A stretch of 64,000 nt of DNA. It comes from Bacteroidales bacterium (GTDB lineage Bacteria; Bacteroidota; Bacteroidia; Bacteroidales; UBA932). A program made the translations under genes and the position numbers. Location of the stretch: assembly GCA_017427885.1 (NCBI GenBank), contig JAFRRW010000017.1, positions 1-64,000 on the forward strand, read 5' to 3'. Below, piece by piece: positions 56,250-64,000 of this stretch (positions are counted from its first letter, which is position 1; each line of letters opens with the position of its first letter). Below the pieces are notes generated by a model. That model did not search any database and had not been told where the DNA came from. It saw nothing but the letters and a program-made list of their open reading frames with translations.

Positions 56250-58916
56250 ATGAACCGGAACCTCCTGTCTCCAATGAGAATCCTCGGCATCGCAACCCTG
56301 CTTTCCGTCTCACTTTTCCTTCAGTGCGGCAAGACTTCGACGAAGATTGAAGGCCTCAGGACGGAGCATCTGGAAAGCCCGCTGGGCATCGACAGCCCCG
56401 CTCCGAGGCTCTCCTGGAGGATGGTCGATTCCCGCAAAGGGGCGATGCAAACTTCCTACAGGATCCTGGTCGGAACCGACAGGCGGACCGTGGAGGCTGG
56501 CGAAGGGAAGATTTGGGATTCCGGGACGGTGGAGTCCGACGCCTGCCTAATCACTTATTCTGGAAATCCTCTTGAGCCGTTTACCCGCTATTGGTGGAAG
56601 GTGATTGTCGGAGACAAGAAGGGAAAGCCGGTGTCTTCCAGGGCATCCTGGTTCGAGACGGCGACGATGGGTGACTGGAATCCCGGAGGGGAATGGATAG
56701 ATGACGGAAAGGACAAGGACTGGAGGCCGGCGCCATATTTCAGAAAGGAGTTCAAGGTTGAAAAGAAAGTGGCCTCGGCAAGGGCCTACATCGCTTCCGC
56801 CGGACTCAATGTCTTGTATATTAATGGCAAAAAGATAGGAGACAGGGTGCTCGACCCTGCATTCACCCGTTTCGACGAACGCATCCTCTACACCACCTGG
56901 GACGTCACGCCTGCGATAAGGAAGGGAGTGAACGCCCTGGGAGTCCTGCTGGGCAACGGCTGGTACAACCACCAGGCCCTGGCCACCTGGCGCTTCGACA
57001 CCGCCTACTGGAGGGCCCGCCCGGCCTTCAGGATGGACCTCAGGATCACATACGAAGACGGAGAAACCGAAACCATCTCCTCTGACGGATCCTGGAAGGC
57101 CACTTCCGGCGGTCCCCTCATCTATGACAACGTCTATACCGGAGAACACTACGACGCCCGCCTGGAAATGGACGGCTGGAACAAGGCGGGATTCGATGAC
57201 GGCGGATGGGACGTCGCCTGCAGGAGGGAATCCCCCACTCGCAACCTCGTGGCCCAGGCGATGCCTCCAATAAGGATGACGGAAGAGTACCGTACCGTCG
57301 CTCTCAACAAGATAAACGACTCAGTCTGGGTGTTCGACTTCGGACAGAACATGGCCGGGAACGTCATCGCTTCCATCAGTGGCAAGGCCGGCACCGAGGT
57401 CAGGCTCAAATATGGGGAAAGGATTTTCGACGACGGCCTCGTGGACCAGACCAACATCGACTATTTCTATATGGGGGATAAGGAAAGGGACCCCTACCAG
57501 ACCGACATCCTCCTCCTCGGGGACAAAGGGGTCGACTTCACTCCCCAGTTCAGTTACAAGGGTTTCCGTTATGTCCAGGTCAACGCTTCCGAACCCCTTT
57601 CCCTTGACAAATCCAGCCTTACCGCCCGTTTCATCCACACTGATTTCCACGAGGCGGGAAGCCTCAGCTGCTCTGAGGAAATGGTGGAAAAACTCGAGCA
57701 CGCAGGCAGGATGGCCTATCTGTCGAACTTTATGGGCTACCCCACCGACTGCCCCCAGAGGGAAAAGAACGGCTGGACGGGGGACGCCCACATAGCGATA
57801 GAGACCGGACTGTATAATTTCGACGCGTTCACGGCCTATGAGAAATGGATGGCCGACCACCGCGACGCCCAGCTGCCCAATGGAATCTTCCCCGACATAA
57901 TGCCCACCTGGGGCTGGGGAATCAACGCCGGCGACCATACGGGCGACAACGGCCTCGACTGGACGAGCACGATAGCCCTCATTCCCTGGACTCTTTATCT
58001 CCATTCCGGAGACGACAAGCCCTTGAGGGACTGTTACGACAACATCAAGAGATACGTGGACTTCGCCATCGCGACCTCCGACGGATTCATTTCCTCCTGG
58101 GGACGCGGCGACTGGGTCCCCGTCACGCAGAGGTCTGACAAGCAGTTGATAATGTCGAGCTTCCTGTATGTCGACTGCGTCATCCTGTCCAAGGCCGCCG
58201 CCCTGTTCGGGAACGAGGCCGACAGGGAGCTTTACTCCGGTCTCGCCGAAAAGGTCAGGGACGCCATAAACGCAAAGTTCCTCAATCCCGAAACCGGCAT
58301 ATACGCCGACGGGATGCAGACCAGCATGGCCCTGCCACTTTATTTCGGAATCACCCCCGAACCCCTCAGGCAGAAGGTGGCCGCCGCCCTGGCGGAACTG
58401 GTCCGCTCGAAGGACTGCCACATCGACGCCGGAGTGCACGGGGCCAAGGCAGTCCCCAACGCCCTTGCGATGTACGGCTACCTGGAAGAGGCCTGGAAGA
58501 TGGCAGTGAGCGACAGTTACCCTTCCTGGGGCTGGTGGATCGTGTGCGGTAAGACCACCTTCACCGAAAACTGGGAACTTGAGGCCGCCAGGGATATGTC
58601 CGACAACCACATAATGTTCGGGGACATCGCTGCCTGGTTCTACAGGTGGATAGGCGGCATCCAGCCGGACTATGAGAATCCCGGATTCAAGAGGACGATC
58701 CTTCGGCCGGGCTTCCCCGAAGGGCTCGATTCCTTCCGCTGCGCCCACGACACCCCCTATGGAACTGTGGTCTCCGAATGGAGCCGCAACGGAGGGGAAA
58801 TAACCTACAAGACCCACATCCCCGCCAACTCCTCTGCCCTCCTCTACCTCCCCGGCAGCGACGCTCCCGAGGAAGTGCCTTCCGGATATCACGAATTCAA
58901 GATCAAAATACAATAA
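56250..58916 (+). CDS. GH78 alpha-L-rhamnosidase
   Basis: An 888-residue exported protein. The leader ends FLQC, a weak lipobox. It has the full GH78 order: N-terminal sandwich (EGLRTEHLESPLGIDSPAPR, the classic opening), a carbohydrate-binding-like domain (RAYIASAGLNVLYINGKKIG; LGVLLGNGWYN), the FDFGQNMAG strand, then the (alpha/alpha)6 domain with the canonical YPTDCPQREKNGWTGDA motif holding the acidic catalytic residues, and the C-terminal APNSSALLYLP-like strand. It removes alpha-L-rhamnose from oligosaccharides. It is more canonical than the GH78-like gene at 21245. First gene of an operon; the next starts five bases on. Confidence 0.94.
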   Translation: MNRNLLSPMRILGIATLLSVSLFLQCGKTSTKIEGLRTEHLESPLGIDSPAPRLSWRMVDSRKGAMQTSYRILVGTDRRTVEAGEGKIWDSGTVESDACLITYSGNPLEPFTRYWWKVIVGDKKGKPVSSRASWFETATMGDWNPGGEWIDDGKDKDWRPAPYFRKEFKVEKKVASARAYIASAGLNVLYINGKKIGDRVLDPAFTRFDERILYTTWDVTPAIRKGVNALGVLLGNGWYNHQALATWRFDTAYWRARPAFRMDLRITYEDGETETISSDGSWKATSGGPLIYDNVYTGEHYDARLEMDGWNKAGFDDGGWDVACRRESPTRNLVAQAMPPIRMTEEYRTVALNKINDSVWVFDFGQNMAGNVIASISGKAGTEVRLKYGERIFDDGLVDQTNIDYFYMGDKERDPYQTDILLLGDKGVDFTPQFSYKGFRYVQVNASEPLSLDKSSLTARFIHTDFHEAGSLSCSEEMVEKLEHAGRMAYLSNFMGYPTDCPQREKNGWTGDAHIAIETGLYNFDAFTAYEKWMADHRDAQLPNGIFPDIMPTWGWGINAGDHTGDNGLDWTSTIALIPWTLYLHSGDDKPLRDCYDNIKRYVDFAIATSDGFISSWGRGDWVPVTQRSDKQLIMSSFLYVDCVILSKAAALFGNEADRELYSGLAEKVRDAINAKFLNPETGIYADGMQTSMALPLYFGITPEPLRQKVAAALAELVRSKDCHIDAGVHGAKAVPNALAMYGYLEEAWKMAVSDSYPSWGWWIVCGKTTFTENWELEAARDMSDNHIMFGDIAAWFYRWIGGIQPDYENPGFKRTILRPGFPEGLDSFRCAHDTPYGTVVSEWSRNGGEITYKTHIPANSSALLYLPGSDAPEEVPSGYHEFKIKIQ

Positions 58917-58920
58917 CGCC

Positions 58921-61206
58921 ATGAAACTAACCCGATTCATCATTTTGGCAGGCGCCCTCATTGCGGCGATGGCCTGCACGGAAAAGAAAGAAAGCGTCCG
59001 CCTGACGCAGTACGTCGATCCGTTCATCGGAACGGCTTCCGTAGGACACACCCACCCTTCCGCACAAGTACCGTTCGGAATGGTGCAGGCAGGCCCTGAC
59101 AACCTCTGCCCCAACGGCAACTGGAACTACTGCTCCGGCTACAACTCCGAATCGAACTACATCATAGGCTTCTCCCACACCCACCTCAGCGGGACCGGAG
59201 CCTCCGACATGGGCGACATCCTCTTCCTGCCCGTGACCGGAGATGTTCCCATCGCGACCCCGGCCAAGGACCTGACACCCAGTGACGACCCTCTCGCCCA
59301 CCTCAAGTCTGTGAAGGAAGTTGCCGGATACACGGGATACGGCTCCCATTTCTCCCACGACGGCGAGGCTTCGGCACCCGGCTTCTACTCCGTGAAACTC
59401 GATGACTACGGCATCGGCGTGGAGATTACCGCCACCCCCCGCACCGCATACCATCGCTACACCTATCCCGCCAATGACGCGAGCGGCATCCTCATCGACC
59501 TGGAATCCGGCATCGGCGACAATCCCACCTCCGCCTTCATCAAGGTCGAGGATGAATATACTGTGAGCGGAATGCGCCGCTCCCACGGTTTCGTGAAAGA
59601 CCACTGGTACTATTTCACCGCGAAGTTCTCAAAGCCCATCGAGTCAGTCGTTTCCTTCGCCGACGGCGCCACCAGCGACCTCAGGGACATCGAAGGAACG
59701 GTCGTGAAGGCCCTGCTTAAATTCAAGACCTCCGAGGGTGAGAAGGTCGACGTTAAGGTCGCCCTCTCCACCACCGGCATCGAAGGGGCCAGGAAGAACC
59801 TGGAAGCAGAGAACCCCGGATGGGACTTCGAAGAGGTCCGCAAGGCTGCCGACGCCACCTGGGAAGGATATCTCTCCAGGGTTGAGATGAAAGATCCCGA
59901 CATCCACAGGATGAGGGGCTTCTACACCTCCCTCTACCACTGCCTCCTGATGCCCAACCTCGTTTCCGACGTGGACGGCACCTACGAAGGCTGGGACCAC
60001 GAGATCCATCCCGGCGACGGAACTCCCAAATACACTAATTTCTCCCTTTGGGACACCTACAGGGCAGAACATCCTTTCCTCAACCTGCTCTATCCTGAAA
60101 TCAACTCCAACCTCATCAAGTCCCTCCTCGAGAAATACCGCCAGACTGGCCTCCTGGTCACCAACGAATACGGCCTCTGCGAGACCTGGTGCATGATCGG
60201 AAACCACGCCGTGAACCCCATCGTGGACGCATTCCTGAAGGGAGACACCTCCTTCGACCCGGAATTCGCCTACGAGGCGGTGAAGCATTCGATGACGGCC
60301 GACCACAACAAGTCCGACTGGAGGAACTACGACAAATACGGCTACTTCCCCTTCGACATCTCCGACGTGGAGTCCCAGTCCAGGCTGATGGAAGCCTGCT
60401 ACGACGACTACTGCGTGGCCAAGATGGCCGAGAAACTCGGAAAGACGGAAGACGCGGAATTCTTCCTGAAGAGATCTTACAATTTCCGCAATCTCTTCGA
60501 TCCCGAGACCGGATTCTCCCGCGCCAAGGACACCAAGGGCAGGTTCAGGCCGGACTTCAGCCCCTATGACATCGACCTTCCCGGCCGCTTCGGCGTCAGG
60601 GACTACACCGAGGGCAACGCCTGGCAGTGGACCTGGCACGTACAGCACGACTTCGACGCCCTCGCCGCCCTCTTCCCATCCAAGGAAGCCTTCCTCGAGA
60701 AATTCGACCAGCTGTTCAACAACACGGGCGACCTCACCAATAACGAGACCTCTCCCGACGTAACCGGCCTGATCGGAATGTACGCCCACGGCAACGAGCC
60801 CAGCCACCATATGGCCTATCTCTACACCCTAGCAGGACAGCCCGGAAAGACGGCCGGCATAGTGCGCCAGATCATCGACAACTTCTATCCTGACACCCGC
60901 GAGGGCCTCTGCGGCAACGACGACTGCGGACAGATGAGCGCCTGGTACCTCTTCTCCTCCTTCGGCTTCTACCCCGTGGATCCCGTCTCCGGAGAATATG
61001 TGTTCGGCGCACCCCAGGTGCCCTGGACGAGGCTTTCCCTGCCCAATGGCAGAAGCCTGGAAATCAAGGCCGACGGCCTCTCCGAAACGGCGAAATACGT
61101 CAAGGGCGTAACCCTTAACGGGGAACCCCTGGATCTGCGCACCATTACTTATGACCAGGTTATGGGCGGCGGCGTACTCGAATATGAAATGACTGAAAAC
61201 CTATAA
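58921..61206 (+). CDS. GH92 alpha-mannosidase lipoprotein
   Basis: A 761-residue lipoprotein (AMAC, Cys19). GH92 signatures: QYVDPFIGTASVGHTHPSAQ with PFGMVQAGPD near the N-terminus, GFSHTHLSGTGASDMGD, FSLWDTYRAEHP, NETSPDVTGLIGMYAHGNEP with SHHMAYLY, and GLCGNDDCGQMSAWYLFSSF. GH92 enzymes are calcium-dependent, inverting exo-alpha-mannosidases; linkage specificity cannot be read from sequence, and some members act on mannose 6-phosphate-type substrates. Only four bases separate it from GH78 and three from the next gene, so it is in a tight operon. Confidence 0.95.
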   Translation: MKLTRFIILAGALIAAMACTEKKESVRLTQYVDPFIGTASVGHTHPSAQVPFGMVQAGPDNLCPNGNWNYCSGYNSESNYIIGFSHTHLSGTGASDMGDILFLPVTGDVPIATPAKDLTPSDDPLAHLKSVKEVAGYTGYGSHFSHDGEASAPGFYSVKLDDYGIGVEITATPRTAYHRYTYPANDASGILIDLESGIGDNPTSAFIKVEDEYTVSGMRRSHGFVKDHWYYFTAKFSKPIESVVSFADGATSDLRDIEGTVVKALLKFKTSEGEKVDVKVALSTTGIEGARKNLEAENPGWDFEEVRKAADATWEGYLSRVEMKDPDIHRMRGFYTSLYHCLLMPNLVSDVDGTYEGWDHEIHPGDGTPKYTNFSLWDTYRAEHPFLNLLYPEINSNLIKSLLEKYRQTGLLVTNEYGLCETWCMIGNHAVNPIVDAFLKGDTSFDPEFAYEAVKHSMTADHNKSDWRNYDKYGYFPFDISDVESQSRLMEACYDDYCVAKMAEKLGKTEDAEFFLKRSYNFRNLFDPETGFSRAKDTKGRFRPDFSPYDIDLPGRFGVRDYTEGNAWQWTWHVQHDFDALAALFPSKEAFLEKFDQLFNNTGDLTNNETSPDVTGLIGMYAHGNEPSHHMAYLYTLAGQPGKTAGIVRQIIDNFYPDTREGLCGNDDCGQMSAWYLFSSFGFYPVDPVSGEYVFGAPQVPWTRLSLPNGRSLEIKADGLSETAKYVKGVTLNGEPLDLRTITYDQVMGGGVLEYEMTENL

Positions 61207-61209
61207 AAT

Positions 61210-62847
61210 ATGAGACTTCTGAAAATTTTACTTCCGCTTGCCTGCATACTTCTCCTGGCGGGCTGCAAAGACTCCGGGAAGACCGCGAAAATGACCCCCA
61301 GGATCCCCATTTACAATTCCCAGGGACTCCCGGGGCACGAGCATACCAGGGACACCCAGAACATCCTGGGACATCCCGTAATCGTCAAGGACGGCTGGCT
61401 CCAGCCCTGGATGGACTATGACACGATGTTCGTATGGTCGATGAACTTCATCATCGACGGGCCTGTATATGAATCTCCCGACGGCCTCCTCCCCGGCTAC
61501 CTCGTAACCTCTTCCTACGGCAGCGGAGGCGCCAAGGACCCTTCGTTCTTCCCCGAAGACGGAATCTACCGGGACGGGGCCAACATAAACAACCAAGGAG
61601 GGAACGCCTACTTTGCAATGAAGCTGTTCCGGTACTACTATCCCTACACCGGAGACATCAGGGCCCTGGTCCCCGTCAAGGAATTCCTGGACAGGATGAT
61701 GATGTTCACCACTCCCGACGACTGGGCCTGGCCCGGAATGGTACGCGTCCAGGACAATGACAACGCTGACGGCATCTACCTGGATGAGAGGCTCGAGACC
61801 GACAAGGCCGCGATGACCGCGATCGCCTATCTGGATTATGCGAAGTTCACCGGACAGGAGAAATACCGGGAGATGGGAGAACACATCGCCGACCTGCTCA
61901 TGAAGAACATGGGCGAAGGCGCCGCCGAAGAGTCTCCCCTGCCCTTCAGGGTAAATATGAGAACGGGAGAACCCGAAGACCTTTACACTTCCGACATGAT
62001 CTTCGTGGTGGAACTCCTGGACAAACTGCTCGCCTGCGATACCACCCTGGATAAGGCCGAAATCAAGGCCAAGAGGGATTATATGTTCAAGTGGGTGATG
62101 GAGAATCCCGTGGCGAACGGACTTTGGTCCGGGTATTTCGAGGATGTGGGGAAAGACCTCTCCAACATGAACCAGTTCGCCCCTATGGAGACGGCGAGGT
62201 ACCTGCTCAACAACCCTGACGCATATCCCGGTTGGAAACAGACCGTACTTGACCTCCTGGCCTATGTGAAGGGACGTTTCGGAGGTGTTACGCGTTATGG
62301 CGGCACCAGCGTCTGCGAGCAGGACGTCTGCTTCGGAGAAATGGGCAGCCATACCTCGAGGTACGGTTCCGTACTTGCGAGATGGGCGGCCGAGGTGAAC
62401 TGCGAAGCGGCCAAAAAAGAGGCCCTTTCCACCCTCGCCCTCGCTGAATATATGGCATACAACACGCGTTCCAGGAAAGGCTGGTCCGTAAACTGCGTCG
62501 GCATCGACTGGTTCGGCTCCTGGTATTCCGACAGTTATTTCGACTATATGCCCCATTTCCTCGAGGGAATGGCGGCCTGGCCGGAAATGATTCCGGAGGG
62601 GAAGGACCATATCTTCAGCACCACCTGTATGCTCAAGGACGTGGCGTACGCACCCGGAAGCGTGAAATACACTGCCTTCGAGCCTGACGGCACCGAGAGG
62701 GTAAAACTCTCCTTCGAACCCAAGGTGCTTTCCGATGGGAAGCCGTTGCCCAAATCGCAGTGGAAGTTCGGTTCCTGGCACGGCTGTGACAATATCCTCA
62801 CCATCAACAGGAAAGGTACGACCGACATAGAGATAGTCAAGAAATAG
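61210..62847 (+). CDS. Unrecognised lipoprotein, predicted alpha/alpha-barrel enzyme
   Basis: A 545-residue lipoprotein (LLAGC, Cys19). I do not recognise the family. After a short N-terminal strand region, most of the chain looks like the helical hairpins of an (alpha/alpha)6 toroid (YFAMKLFRYYYPYTGD; AIAYLDYAKFTGQEKYREMGEHIADLL; TARYLLNNPDAYPGWKQTVLDLLAYV). Acid-rich conserved segments shared with the next gene are VQDNDNADGIYLDERLETDKAAM and CEQDVCFGEM, good candidates for an active site. Residues from about 470 are a beta-rich tail. It is a tandem paralogue of the following gene. Glycosidase, lyase or epimerase activity is possible. Confidence 0.6.
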   Translation: MRLLKILLPLACILLLAGCKDSGKTAKMTPRIPIYNSQGLPGHEHTRDTQNILGHPVIVKDGWLQPWMDYDTMFVWSMNFIIDGPVYESPDGLLPGYLVTSSYGSGGAKDPSFFPEDGIYRDGANINNQGGNAYFAMKLFRYYYPYTGDIRALVPVKEFLDRMMMFTTPDDWAWPGMVRVQDNDNADGIYLDERLETDKAAMTAIAYLDYAKFTGQEKYREMGEHIADLLMKNMGEGAAEESPLPFRVNMRTGEPEDLYTSDMIFVVELLDKLLACDTTLDKAEIKAKRDYMFKWVMENPVANGLWSGYFEDVGKDLSNMNQFAPMETARYLLNNPDAYPGWKQTVLDLLAYVKGRFGGVTRYGGTSVCEQDVCFGEMGSHTSRYGSVLARWAAEVNCEAAKKEALSTLALAEYMAYNTRSRKGWSVNCVGIDWFGSWYSDSYFDYMPHFLEGMAAWPEMIPEGKDHIFSTTCMLKDVAYAPGSVKYTAFEPDGTERVKLSFEPKVLSDGKPLPKSQWKFGSWHGCDNILTINRKGTTDIEIVKK

Positions 62848-62853
62848 TGCATA

Positions 62854-64000
62854 ATGAGGTTTTTGAGGATTCTCGCGGCGGTGTCCGCCATAGTCCTTGC
62901 TGGCTGCGGCGGCGGGCATAAACCTTCCGGCATCAGCCCGAGGATTACCATCCTGAACTCCCAGGGGCTCCCCGGACCGGACAACGCGGGCTGGGAACAG
63001 ACCATCCTGGACCGCCCGGTAGTGGTAAAGGACGGGATGATCCAGCCCTGGCTGAACTACGATTCGATGCTGGTCCGGTCGATGAACTTCCTGAAAAGGT
63101 GTGAATGGATAGCCACCCCCGACGGGCCGAAACCGGCCTATCTGGTGACTTCAAAGTTCAATGAGGACGGTACCTATCCGGAAGGCCGCAACCGCAACAA
63201 CCAGGGCGGAAACGCCTATTTCGGGATGAAACTCTTCAGGTACTATTATCCCTATTTCGGTGATATCGAAGCGCTTAGGCCGGTGAAAGACCTGCTCGAC
63301 AGGATGATGGACTTCCCGACTCCTGAAGACTGGGCCTGGCCCGGTATGGTACGTACCCAGGACAACGACAATCCCGACGGCATCTACCTTGACGAAAGGA
63401 TCGAGACCGACAAGGCCGCGATGACGGCGACAGCGTGCCTCGACTATGCCAGGTTCACCGGAGAAGAGAAGTACAGGGCCCTTGGGGAGCATATTGCCGA
63501 TCTCCTTTTGAAGAATACCGGAGAAGGGGATGCCGAGAAGTCCCCCCTGCCATTCAGGATCAATATGAGGACCGGGGAAATCGAGGACGCATATACCTCT
63601 GACATGGTTTTCGTCGTTGAACTCTACGACAAGCTGCTCGGTATGCACACCTCCCTGGACAAGGCGGACATCAAGGCAAAAAGGGACCTCGTGCTCGGAT
63701 GGATAATGGAATATCCGATGCACAACTGCCTGTGGTCGGGATATTTCGAGGATGTGGAGAAGGCACTGGAAAACATCAACCAGTTCGCCCCGATGGAGAC
63801 GGCAAGGTACTTCCTGGACAACCAGGAAGCGGATCCGGAATGGAAACAGGACGTACTTGACCTGCTGGCCTTCGTGAAGGGACGCTTCGGCGGGACCGTG
63901 CGTTTCGGCGGCACCAGCATCTGCGAACAGGACGTCTGCTTCATCGAGATGTCCAGCCACACCGCCCGTTACGCCTCAGTCCTCGCCAGGTGGGCAGCTG
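62854..64000 (+). CDS. Tandem paralogue of the preceding lipoprotein (cut by window end)
   Basis: The frame is open from ATG 62854 to the window end (382 codons). It begins MRFLRILAAVSAIVLAGC, a lipoprotein signal with Cys18, six bases after the previous stop. It parallels its neighbour throughout: ITILNSQGLPG, WAWPGMVRTQDNDNPDGIYL, DERIETDKAAM, SGYFEDVEKALENINQFAP and GGTSICEQDVCF. The motif that is CFGEMGSH in the first copy is CFIEMSSH here, keeping Glu and His. A shorter stretch replaces part of the first copy near residues 85-105. The C-terminal part lies outside the window. Function unknown; recent duplication with divergence is likely. Confidence 0.7.
   Translation, partial: MRFLRILAAVSAIVLAGCGGGHKPSGISPRITILNSQGLPGPDNAGWEQTILDRPVVVKDGMIQPWLNYDSMLVRSMNFLKRCEWIATPDGPKPAYLVTSKFNEDGTYPEGRNRNNQGGNAYFGMKLFRYYYPYFGDIEALRPVKDLLDRMMDFPTPEDWAWPGMVRTQDNDNPDGIYLDERIETDKAAMTATACLDYARFTGEEKYRALGEHIADLLLKNTGEGDAEKSPLPFRINMRTGEIEDAYTSDMVFVVELYDKLLGMHTSLDKADIKAKRDLVLGWIMEYPMHNCLWSGYFEDVEKALENINQFAPMETARYFLDNQEADPEWKQDVLDLLAFVKGRFGGTVRFGGTSICEQDVCFIEMSSHTARYASVLARWAA

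Overview
The window reads as a Bacteroidota chromosome, most likely a GC-rich gut-type member of the order Bacteroidales. The evidence is two SusC/SusD pairs, many secreted or lipoprotein glycan-degrading enzymes, no Shine-Dalgarno preference, and recurrent promoters of the phylum-specific form TTTG-N19-TAnnTTTG. Genus cannot be fixed from the sequence. There is no rRNA, CRISPR array, phage gene or recognisable transposase.

Layout. (1) 1-6086: tail of a probable ssb, a highly structured palindromic element, purA, then a minus-strand group of a secreted esterase and two paralogous MFS transporters. (2) 6184-21233: housekeeping block with dxs, tRNA-Thr/Tyr/Gly/Thr, tuf, tRNA-Trp, secE, nusG, rplKAJL, rpoB, rpoC, ending in a strong terminator; a second terminator-like hairpin between rplL and rpoB looks like an attenuator. 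(3) 21245-25749: GH78 rhamnosidase-like lipoprotein, ROK sugar kinase, glycerophosphodiesterase-like lipoprotein. (4) 25961-31721: first susC/susD pair plus a LamG/Ig-like surface lipoprotein, behind a long leader with a LacI-type operator. (5) 31899-44740: nine close-packed plus-strand genes behind one promoter: an uncharacterised TIM-barrel-like hydrolase, a GH28, a small FISUMP-type protein, a tandem-domain phosphodiesterase, a DUF5009/HGSNAT-like membrane acyltransferase, two metallophosphoesterases, a CocE-type hydrolase and a GH28-like beta-helix protein. (6) 44758-51200, minus strand: a GxGYxYP-type protein, a second GH28/GH49-like beta-helix protein, and a large fusion of a GH-A-type barrel with a deacetylase-like domain. 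(7) 51336-56119: second susC/susD pair, divergent from (6). (8) 56250-64000: operon of GH78, GH92 and two tandem paralogues of an unrecognised predicted alpha/alpha-barrel lipoprotein family, the last cut by the window end.

How the parts fit (inference). Regions 3-8 look like two adjacent polysaccharide utilisation loci. GH78 and GH28-type enzymes point to a rhamnose- and uronate-containing glycan (pectin-like, or a bacterial/algal surface polymer). GH92 adds alpha-mannoside removal. The high number of phosphoesterases (a GDPD-type, a tandem NPP-type and two calcineurin-type), with acyltransferase, deacetylase-like and esterase functions, suggests a decorated, possibly phosphodiester-bearing glycan. 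No dedicated regulator (HTCS, ECF sigma/anti-sigma or SusR) lies in the window. A 50-bp block with a conserved dyad occurs both before the esterase gene and as the leader of the second susC, 48 kb apart, and may link the two loci.
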